This document shows positions 1 to 4,788 of a stretch of DNA of 6,106 bases, one piece after another (within the stretch, counting starts at the first letter, position 1; every line of letters begins with the position of its first letter). The stretch covers positions 1 through 6,106 of the forward strand of contig JAFGPZ010000156.1 of the NCBI GenBank assembly GCA_016935935.1, read 5' to 3'. Source of the DNA: Deltaproteobacteria bacterium. Its GTDB lineage: Bacteria; Desulfobacterota; Syntrophia; Syntrophales; UBA2210. A program made the position numbers and the translations under genes. A model generated the notes under the pieces. That model made no database searches and was not told the DNA's origin. It was given only the letters and a program-made list of their open reading frames with translations.

Positions 1-8
1 ACCTCCTT
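1..8 (-). promoter_or_regulatory. Shine-Dalgarno of a minus-strand gene starting just left of the window
   Basis: Read on the minus strand, the first eight bases are AAGGAGGT, a perfect anti-16S match. They lie 42 nt after the stop codon of the minus-strand scaffold gene at 50-412, so a further co-directional gene should start a few bases beyond the left edge. The gene itself is not visible. The short gap suggests it is co-transcribed with the scaffold gene. Confidence 0.7.
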
Positions 9-49
9 GGTTGCAATGATGCCATAAGTATGTCCTGAAAGCAAGCCCA

Positions 50-412
50 TTATATGTAACCGTATTTATAAATTAGTGTACTTAGTACCTCTGCAGCCAA
101 TTGCGCGCAGTGGTGAAACTCATCAGGAAGTCCGCCTACGGCATCGATAATGTCTATCGTTTCGATCTGATAGGCTTCTTCCAGAGTCATTCCCTGCGAC
201 AGTTGCGCCGCTATCTTGCCACTGATTATGGAGGGGTAACAACCGTCTGTATCGTATGTCGCCTCTATTATTCTCTCATCTTCTATTCTCAGCCAGATTG
301 CAATGGTATCTCCACAGACACCCCTGACCGAAGCGTACCCATCGGAATTTTCCATGAAACCAATTCTGGGAGTACCGTACAATTCTTTTTTTTTCAGCGT
401 CTTATTAAACAT
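50..412 (-). CDS. IscU/NifU N-terminal-type Fe-S cluster assembly scaffold protein
   Basis: Predicted cytoplasmic scaffold of 120 residues on which Fe-S clusters are assembled before transfer. All expected ligand positions are present: Cys33 and Asp35 in GVCGDT, Cys58 in TDGCYPS, and His101-Cys102 in FHHCAQLA, matching the three cysteines, Asp and His of IscU. The phrases GYASVRG and TLEEAYQIETIDIIDAVGGLP are typical of the NifU-like subgroup of anaerobes. The LPPVK chaperone-contact motif of classical IscU is replaced by LPDEF. The frame stays open to 544, but the 44-residue extension is unlike the family. The ATG at 412 has a purine-rich GGAAGGG about 13 nt upstream and gives the usual length, so I chose it. 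Codons 7-9 are an A9 run (plus-strand T9 at 386-394). No cysteine desulfurase gene is in view; a co-directional gene follows left of the window. Confidence 0.86.
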   Translation of the reverse strand: MFNKTLKKKELYGTPRIGFMENSDGYASVRGVCGDTIAIWLRIEDERIIEATYDTDGCYPSIISGKIAAQLSQGMTLEEAYQIETIDIIDAVGGLPDEFHHCAQLAAEVLSTLIYKYGYI

Positions 413-515
413 ATTTTTACTTTTTCCCTTCCATATACAAAGGGGGTGTGCGTACCCTCTGAATGCCAGCAGTAAGCAAAAGCTATGCCACAGACGGTGA
501 AACTTAATAACCGAC

Positions 516-544
516 ATAATGGTAAATATTTCACAGGATATCAA
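516..544 (-). promoter_or_regulatory. Weak candidate promoter for the scaffold gene
   Basis: On the minus strand, TTGATA (544-539) is separated by 17 nt from CATTAT (521-516), four of six matches to the -10 consensus. Transcription would start near 509, leaving a leader of about 97 nt before the ATG at 412. An alternative -35, TTGACC, lies about 20 nt further upstream but has only a poor -10 partner. This is a guess from hexamers alone. Confidence 0.3.
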
Positions 545-740
545 CCCTTTTTATCAACAGGGTCAATTCGGACAAAAACTTTAGCATTCCCCTAGAACAA
601 TGACAAGTAGCAAAATTGCAACTTTATAAGCAGCACCACTTCAGCATCCGCCAGGATAATGCAAAGGAACACCGAGTTCTTTCATTCTTCGAAAGAGGGT
701 AATAAATGAAAACTGCCATGATAATACGGCCTTTGTAATG

Positions 741-769
741 TTGACTTAAGGATTCTTTTTTCTTATGAT
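741..769 (+). promoter_or_regulatory. Sigma-70-type promoter for the thioesterase gene
   Basis: TTGACT at 741-746 and TATGAT at 764-769 are separated by exactly 17 nt, five of six matches in each hexamer. Transcription should start near 776, giving a very short leader of about 17 nt that consists mainly of the GGAGG ribosome binding site (781-785). No obvious operator palindrome overlaps it, so it looks constitutive. Confidence 0.72.
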
Positions 770-792
770 GCAACAGAACTGGAGGAAATATA

Positions 793-1230
793 ATGGTTGA
801 TTATAGACTGTATTTGACAAAGCTCCAATCGGGCAATGACTCTGACAATCCCTTTCTAGCTTTCATGGGGATGAGCCTGGAAGAACTCGAGGATGGATAT
901 GCACGGTTTACCATGCCCATACGGGAAGATTTCATACAGGGTGACGGGGTGATGCAGGGCGGGCTGATCGTCGCCATGGCAGATGAATCAATGGCTCATG
1001 CCGCGATGACACTTTTGCAACCACAGGAAGGTATTGTGACAATCGAATTAAAAAACAACTTTATTGCACCAGCTCTACACGGAAAGCTTTCTGCTGAAGC
1101 AACCATATTTCAAAAGGGACGCTCCATCGTCGTCGGTGACTGTGTCGTAACCAACGGCGAAGGTATACTAATAGCCCGATCGTCGGCTACATTTCTAATT
1201 CGCCCCATAAACTGCAGGGAAGGAGCTTAA
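793..1230 (+). CDS. PaaI-like hotdog-fold acyl-CoA thioesterase
   Basis: A 145-residue single-domain hotdog protein of the PaaI/4HBT type, expected to hydrolyse acyl- or aryl-CoA thioesters in the cytoplasm as a homo-oligomer. The family pattern is clear in order: a substrate-loop segment around 48-54, QGG at 55-57 starting the central helix (GGLIVAMADESMAHA), Asp64 as the conserved acidic residue in that helix, TIELKNNFIAPA at 83-94, and the closing strands GRSIVVGDCVVTNGEGILIARSSATFLI at 109-136. The usual His of the HGG motif is Gln55 here. The start is fixed by GGAGG at 781-785, seven bases before ATG, behind a good promoter. Length is normal for the family. Substrate cannot be inferred. 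The HD-domain gene downstream is co-directional but has its own promoter candidate, so a shared pathway is uncertain. Confidence 0.9.
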   Translation: MVDYRLYLTKLQSGNDSDNPFLAFMGMSLEELEDGYARFTMPIREDFIQGDGVMQGGLIVAMADESMAHAAMTLLQPQEGIVTIELKNNFIAPALHGKLSAEATIFQKGRSIVVGDCVVTNGEGILIARSSATFLIRPINCREGA

Positions 1231-1239
1231 TTTTTAACC

Positions 1240-1269
1240 TTGACACACCTGTATCCAGGCATATATGTG
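1240..1269 (+). promoter_or_regulatory. Candidate promoter for the HD-domain gene inside the palindrome
   Basis: A consensus -35, TTGACA, occupies 1240-1245. The possible -10 hexamers are TATATG at 1262-1267 (16-nt spacer) or TATGTG at 1264-1269 (18-nt spacer), neither ideal. Transcription would start near 1275, about 35 nt before the ATG and upstream of the ribosome binding site at 1296-1306. Both hexamers lie in or against the palindrome arms, so a dimeric regulator bound there would block the promoter. Confidence 0.45.
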
Positions 1270-1273
1270 TCAA
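1240..1273. repeat. Nested perfect inverted repeat, possible operator or terminator
   Basis: TTGACACA (1240-1247) and TGTGTCAA (1266-1273) are perfect 8-bp arms. Directly inside the left arm is a second perfect repeat, CCTG (1248-1251) and CAGG (1256-1259), with loop TATC, leaving CATATA (1260-1265) unpaired before the right arm. The element sits 9 nt after the thioesterase stop and 36 nt before the HD start, and is followed by an AT-rich run ending in several T. It could terminate the upstream gene, serve as an operator over the downstream promoter, or both. Confidence 0.75.
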
Positions 1274-1309
1274 TTTGATTTCAAAATTTTTTCGAAAGGG
1301 AGAAGGTTT

Positions 1310-1903
1310 ATGAAAAGAGAAGACGCTATAAGTCACTCAAAGGAATTACTTAAAGATGAAAAGGTGTCGGGATTTGATCACGTAAGCAGAGTGGCACACT
1401 GGTGCCGTTATATGGGGAAAATCGAGGGAGCGGACCTTGAAGCACTTGATATTGCCGCTTATCTGCATGATATCGGCCTGAACAAAGTGGGACTTCCAAC
1501 TCATCATACAGTAAGTGCAGCCATGGCAGAGGAACTGCTCAGAAAGGAGGGGATCGCTGAAGATCGTGCGAAACAAATCGGACGCATCATTGAACGTCAC
1601 GCCATGCACGCACCAGAAGCAGAACGTATCGAAGAAAAGATAATCAATGACGCCGACCGCATTGACCACATGGGCGCCATTGGCATAGTACGGGCGATCG
1701 CACGCTCAATTCTGGTAAAGAAAGATTATTCGGGAGATGTGGCCGATGTCCCCCAGCTCCTGCGTGACGCCATCACCAGCACAAAGAAACGCGTCTATAC
1801 AGACACCGCTATAAAGCTCGTTAATGAAAAAGCCGCCTATGTTGAAGGATTTATTTCACAACTGGAAAAAGAGCTTGCCGAAGCAGATGATTCCCTTTCA
1901 TAA
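1310..1903 (+). CDS. HD-domain metal-dependent phosphohydrolase, YedJ/YpgQ type
   Basis: A 197-residue cytoplasmic protein with a complete HD metal-binding set: His24 (FDHVSRV), His53-Asp54 (YLHDIG), His97 (IIERHAMH) and Asp114/Asp116 (INDADRID). The stretch DADRIDHMGAIGIVRAIAR closely resembles the signature of E. coli YedJ and B. subtilis YpgQ; YpgQ is a metal-dependent nucleotide pyrophosphohydrolase, so a phosphoester or phosphoanhydride substrate is a reasonable inference, not a demonstrated one. The C-terminal 60 residues are helical and end in an acidic tail. I chose ATG 1310 because AAGGGAGAAGG (1296-1306) sits just upstream; the earlier in-frame ATG at 1265 falls inside the palindrome and lacks a ribosome binding site. 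It is convergent with the dsr run and 79 nt after the thioesterase gene. Confidence 0.9.
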   Translation: MKREDAISHSKELLKDEKVSGFDHVSRVAHWCRYMGKIEGADLEALDIAAYLHDIGLNKVGLPTHHTVSAAMAEELLRKEGIAEDRAKQIGRIIERHAMHAPEAERIEEKIINDADRIDHMGAIGIVRAIARSILVKKDYSGDVADVPQLLRDAITSTKKRVYTDTAIKLVNEKAAYVEGFISQLEKELAEADDSLS

Positions 1904-1929
1904 AAAATTCTATCTGTAACAATCGATCT

Positions 1930-1975
1930 GCGTATGAGAAACGTGTTGTCCGGTGGGCAACAGATTCTCATACGC
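1930..1975. terminator. Large hairpin between convergent genes, probable bidirectional terminator
   Basis: An 11-bp perfect outer stem, GCGTATGAGAA (1930-1940) with TTCTCATACGC (1965-1975), encloses a small interior loop (ACG against GA) and an 8-bp inner stem, TGTTGTCC (1944-1951) with GGGCAACA (1955-1962), with one G-T wobble and loop GGT. It lies 26 nt after the HD stop and 17 nt beyond the stop of the last minus-strand gene. Neither side has a long T tract: the plus side continues TATATATTAA, while the minus side reaches a T6 run only about 20 nt later. It may therefore act as a stability or attenuated terminator structure. Confidence 0.75.
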
Positions 1976-1992
1976 TATATATTAACATTTCA

Positions 1993-2322
1993 TCAGGCGG
2001 AATGGTGAATTGAGCGTCTGACTTCTTTCCCTGCCAGTGGTTTGAATGCCTTCATAAGGAAAAGGTGCATAACTTCCAGCATCTTATGTTCAACAATGGT
2101 ATCAATGAGCAAATCCATAGCTTCATCGGGAAAATCTTTAATTTCACATGTGTCTTCATTACATTCAGTACCAGGAAATGCCTTAAGAAACTTCCTCTTG
2201 TTTTTCTGGGGCATGGGCACTTCAATAACTTTATCCTTGATGCTGCCACCCAAGCCGGCCTCTTCAATTTTCTTCATTCTCTCATCACTCAACGGTATCT
2301 TAATTTTATAGTCAGCAGCCAC
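1993..2322 (-). CDS. Unrecognised 109-residue protein, last gene of the dsr run
   Basis: I do not recognise the family. It is a small soluble, charged protein with no signal peptide or membrane segment. The N-terminal third is lysine/glutamate-rich (LSDERMKKIEEAGLGGSIKDK), followed by a basic patch (QKNKRKFLK at 39-47), the only two cysteines in CNEDTC (54-59), and a probable long helix at 65-93. It ends in KEVRRSIHHSA. It is not DsrC: the C-terminal conserved Cys pair and the characteristic DsrC core are absent. Translation starts at GTG with TAGGAGGT (2335-2328) five bases upstream, the best ribosome binding site in the dsr run. It begins 21 nt after the dsrP stop on the same strand, with a hairpin just beyond its own stop, so it should be co-transcribed with dsrKJOP and may be an accessory factor of that complex (inference from position only). 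Confidence 0.78.
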   Translation of the reverse strand: MAADYKIKIPLSDERMKKIEEAGLGGSIKDKVIEVPMPQKNKRKFLKAFPGTECNEDTCEIKDFPDEAMDLLIDTIVEHKMLEVMHLFLMKAFKPLAGKEVRRSIHHSA

Positions 2323-2327
2323 AATAA

Positions 2328-2335
2328 ACCTCCTA
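2328..2335 (-). promoter_or_regulatory. Strong Shine-Dalgarno that fixes the GTG start at 2322
   Basis: The minus strand reads TAGGAGGT followed by TTATT and then GTG. This near-perfect site at 5-nt spacing is the main support for the GTG start and for the reality of the 109-residue gene. Confidence 0.8.
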
Positions 2336-2343
2336 ATAGTTTT

Positions 2344-3498
2344 TTAGCCTATCTCTTCTTTTACAGAGACGGCTATTTTATAAAGAATCGTGAGTATCAG
2401 AAACCCTGCCGCCCACACGCCGACACTGATCAGCAGTTCGAGCGCCGTAGGCCAATACTCGGTTATTCTGTCAAAGGGATTGGGTACAAAACCACCGGTG
2501 ATCAGGCCCAGCCCTTTGTCTATCCACGTGGTAACAACAACCATAACACAGGCTACAGCCAGCGTAACATGGTTACTTCTTACAGCCGGAATTACGAGAA
2601 GTATGCTTGCAGTTATCATCCCGATCATGGATACCCACATCCAGGGAACAAGTTTTCCGTATCCTGCGATACCGGAAAAGAGATACTCAAAATGACGCAT
2701 ATGTTCCGGTATCTGGCTGTAGAATACTGTAAATGCTTCAAAGAGGAAGAAAAGCACATTTATTATAATACAATAGGTAACAATCCTGGCAAGCGTCTGA
2801 ATCGGCTTTGTTCCAGGATCGAATTTCGTAAATTTCTTCAGTATCAGGGCTAGCAATATCAGAAGCGCCGGTCCCGAAGCGAATGCCGATGCCAGAAAGC
2901 GAGGCGCCATGATTGCCGTCAACCAGAATCCCCTTCCCGGAAGACCGGCATAGAGAAAGGCCGTCACTATATGGATGCAGGGGGCCCAGGGAATGGAGAG
3001 GTATATTAACGGTTTCACCCAGGTCGGTGGCGGTGCCTGATTCTTCTCTGCTTCCAGCACGGTCCAGCCGATAATTATATTAAGGAGAAAATAACCGCTC
3101 AGAACCACCATGTCCCAGAAGAGCACCGAGTTGGGCGTCGGGTGCAGGATGACATTGAAGACCCTCATTGGTTTTCCCAGGTCTACAAAGATAAACAGAA
3201 CGCACATGGAAACGGCCGCAACGGCGAGAAACTCTCCCAGAATGGTAATTCTTCCGAATATCTTGTAATCGTGCAGATAGTAAGGAAGAACAAGCATAAC
3301 TGCGGAGGCGGCCACGCCTACAAGATAGGTAAACTGAGCGATATAGAAACCCCATGAGACATCCCTGCTCATACCCGTTATCTGCAGGCCAAGCCTCAAT
3401 TGCACGAGGTATGCAATGAATCCGGCGCCGATAATCACAAGGAGCGTTATTACCAATCCCCAATATTTTTTATCACCAGCTAATGCCCTTTCAAACAT
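2344..3498 (-). CDS. dsrP: DsrP, NrfD-family integral membrane subunit of DsrMKJOP
   Basis: A 384-residue polytopic membrane protein of the NrfD/PsrC family that exchanges electrons with menaquinone in the cytoplasmic membrane. Roughly ten membrane segments are visible near residues 12-34, 49-75, 86-106, 124-147, 166-185, 193-221, 235-262, 284-304, 309-325 and 351-375. Features matching DsrP include WGFYIAQFTYLVGVAASA (49-66), PYYLHDYKIFGR (72-83), the DLGKPMR loop (106-112), HPTPNSVLFWD (119-129) and PGRGFWLTAIMAPRF (187-201). There are no heme or Fe-S motifs, as expected; electrons come from or go to DsrO, encoded directly upstream. ATG 3498 lies 8 nt after the dsrO stop, with GAGGTGA overlapping that stop as ribosome binding site, so translation is probably coupled. 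Length is normal and the gene looks intact. Confidence 0.95.
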   Translation of the reverse strand: MFERALAGDKKYWGLVITLLVIIGAGFIAYLVQLRLGLQITGMSRDVSWGFYIAQFTYLVGVAASAVMLVLPYYLHDYKIFGRITILGEFLAVAAVSMCVLFIFVDLGKPMRVFNVILHPTPNSVLFWDMVVLSGYFLLNIIIGWTVLEAEKNQAPPPTWVKPLIYLSIPWAPCIHIVTAFLYAGLPGRGFWLTAIMAPRFLASAFASGPALLILLALILKKFTKFDPGTKPIQTLARIVTYCIIINVLFFLFEAFTVFYSQIPEHMRHFEYLFSGIAGYGKLVPWMWVSMIGMITASILLVIPAVRSNHVTLAVACVMVVVTTWIDKGLGLITGGFVPNPFDRITEYWPTALELLISVGVWAAGFLILTILYKIAVSVKEEIG

Positions 3499-3506
3499 AG
3501 ATCACC

Positions 3507-4307
3507 TCATACAACATAATAAACTTGGGGATTCGTGCCCAGATAGGGTTTACGCCTAATAGTATAATGTTCTCGCATTATTTTCCTCAACTCCGATTGG
3601 GGGTCCATCAGGTCGCCAAAGATCATCGCTCCTTCAGATTCTTCGACGCATACGGGCATACTTCCCTTGGCAAGTCTATCGGAGCAGAAGTTGCACTTCT
3701 CAACAACTCCTTTTGTCCTCGCGGGATAGTCGGAACTTTTATCCTTGATAAAGTCCCGGTAATCTCCCCAGTTGAAACTCCTCGCACCGAAGGGGCAGGC
3801 AGCCATGCAGTAACGACATCCTATGCACCGGTGCTGATCCATCATGACAATACCATCTTCCCTCTGCCATGTTGCCTTGGTGGGACAGACTCTTACGCAG
3901 GGAGGATTGTCACAATGGTTGCACATTACCAGAAAAGGCTTCTCTTCGACACTTTCCGCCATATGCTCGTGCTCGTCTCCCGGAAAAGCATTCTCAAACC
4001 GCTCAAGCCACAGCCACTTAATCTCCCGTTTTGGATCACCAACATCGGGGACATTATGGGTGCGATGACAGCTCTTTATACACTTTGCGGCCGTCCCTTC
4101 GGTCAGTTTCTTCATGTCAATCAGCATGGCCCACCGCTTCGCCTTCAATGCCTCCGCCTTGGGCAGATACTTTGCTTCCAGTTGCCCGGGAGCGAGAAGC
4201 TCTACACATGTCCATCCTCCCAGAAATCCAACGACTGTGGACAGGCCGGTTATCTTCAAAAACTTCCTTCTATCCATTGTGAGGTTTTTCTCTTCCACTG
4301 TCTTCAT
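3507..4307 (-). CDS. dsrO: DsrO, periplasmic Tat-exported Fe-S subunit of DsrMKJOP
   Basis: A 266-residue ferredoxin-like subunit, predicted periplasmic, carrying electrons between DsrJ and DsrP. A twin-arginine signal (MDRRKFLKITG, Arg13-Arg14, then a hydrophobic stretch to about 38) marks Tat export of the folded protein. Cluster motifs are CNHCDNPPCVRVCP (Cys129, 132, 137, 141), CIGCRYCMAACP (161, 164, 167, 171) and CNFC...C (205, 208, 220). The first motif is reduced to CIKSC (76, 80) before HRTHNVP, and the fourth Cys of the last motif is replaced in VEESEG. Together these remove three of the four ligands of one canonical cluster, leaving about three [4Fe-4S] clusters. ATG 4307 overlaps the dsrJ stop as ATGA and has AAAGGA about 9 nt upstream. 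In-frame ATGs at 4379 and 4316 would lengthen it into dsrJ, and one at 4277 would begin right at the Tat signal. Confidence 0.95.
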   Translation of the reverse strand: MKTVEEKNLTMDRRKFLKITGLSTVVGFLGGWTCVELLAPGQLEAKYLPKAEALKAKRWAMLIDMKKLTEGTAAKCIKSCHRTHNVPDVGDPKREIKWLWLERFENAFPGDEHEHMAESVEEKPFLVMCNHCDNPPCVRVCPTKATWQREDGIVMMDQHRCIGCRYCMAACPFGARSFNWGDYRDFIKDKSSDYPARTKGVVEKCNFCSDRLAKGSMPVCVEESEGAMIFGDLMDPQSELRKIMREHYTIRRKPYLGTNPQVYYVV

Positions 4308-4777
4308 CCTGCCCATTCCTTTGGCTTTTGTATATGGCAATCCCAGCAATCTGGTGTCTGCACCGTATACTGATGACATTCATCGCAAAACTCTTCGTAA
4401 TTTGAGTGACATTCAAGGCATGTACCTTGAAGGCTTACAGTATATTTTTTCCCTTTATGGCCGGTATATTCCCTATTGCCTTCACGGACAACCTGGTCCC
4501 TCCACTCGTCGAGAAGTATCATGTGACTCTCTCTCATTTCCTCCTTCGGCAGTACACAGACACGCTCTGCTTCCGGCATTTGCTGTATTACGGGAGTATC
4601 AAGTTTCGGTTCCGGCATCCTGGCCGCCTTACCAGCATTGTAGAAAAAGGGAAGCGCCGCAACGACAACAAATACGACAATCCCCGCTATGACCTTACCC
4701 CGGTCATACATCTTGTCCGGCTTGTAGAAACCGGTTTCTTTGAGACTGTTTATTACCTTCTTTTTCTCCTCAGGCAT
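4304..4777 (-). CDS. dsrJ: DsrJ, triheme cytochrome c subunit of DsrMKJOP
   Basis: A 157-residue membrane-anchored periplasmic cytochrome. Residues 29-46 form one hydrophobic segment (an uncleaved anchor or signal), preceded by a lysine-rich cytoplasmic end. Three c-type heme sites follow: CLECH (120-124), CDECH (131-135) and CWDCH (144-148). The only other cysteine, Cys74 in RVCVLPKEEMRESHMILL, is at the place of the conserved DsrJ cysteine that gives unusual His/Cys heme ligation in Allochromatium; His85 and Met86 in the same block are further ligand candidates. I chose ATG 4777 because TAAGAGGG lies about 6 nt upstream; ATG 4783, two codons earlier, directly abuts that purine stretch and is the alternative. 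It begins about 11 nt after the dsrK stop, and its TGA overlaps the dsrO ATG. Length is normal for the family. Confidence 0.95.
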   Translation of the reverse strand: MPEEKKKVINSLKETGFYKPDKMYDRGKVIAGIVVFVVVAALPFFYNAGKAARMPEPKLDTPVIQQMPEAERVCVLPKEEMRESHMILLDEWRDQVVREGNREYTGHKGKKYTVSLQGTCLECHSNYEEFCDECHQYTVQTPDCWDCHIQKPKEWAG

Positions 4778-4788
4778 CCTCATCCCTC

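Larger units (their letters stand above)
413..792. other. Divergent intergenic region
   Basis: This 380-nt stretch separates the minus-strand scaffold gene from the plus-strand thioesterase gene. It holds a strong plus-strand promoter (741-769), a weak minus-strand promoter candidate (516-544), a small hairpin with 6-bp arms TCTTTC (678-683) and GAAAGA (691-696), and a ten-codon micro-ORF (706-738) preceded by AGAGGG. I see no credible larger gene. The open frame at 413-544 is an upstream extension of the scaffold frame without family resemblance. Confidence 0.6.

Noticed and set aside
413..544. N-terminal 44-residue extension of the scaffold protein
   Set aside because: It is open but lacks resemblance to IscU/NifU proteins; ATG 412 gives the normal length and has a purine-rich site upstream.
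544..563. ACCCT/AGGGT inverted repeat with flanking TCAA in the divergent region
   Set aside because: Five-base arms with a 10-nt loop and no clear promoter match are too weak to call an operator.
1899..1914. A 16-bp word shared with 5728-5743 (CATAAAAAATTCTATC)
   Set aside because: One copy lies inside conserved dsrK coding sequence and the word is very AT-rich, so chance is the simplest explanation.
1993..2322. The last minus-strand gene as dsrC
   Set aside because: Similar in size, but the C-terminal conserved cysteines and the characteristic DsrC core are missing.
2065..2853. Long plus-strand open frame opposite dsrP and the 109-residue gene
   Set aside because: It spans the gap between two minus-strand genes that both have clear start signals, and its product is low-quality sequence with no membrane or domain pattern.
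3525..4373. Long open frame on the plus strand opposite dsrO
   Set aside because: It mirrors a well-supported Fe-S subunit gene, has no recognisable domain or ribosome binding site, and its composition is that of an antisense shadow.
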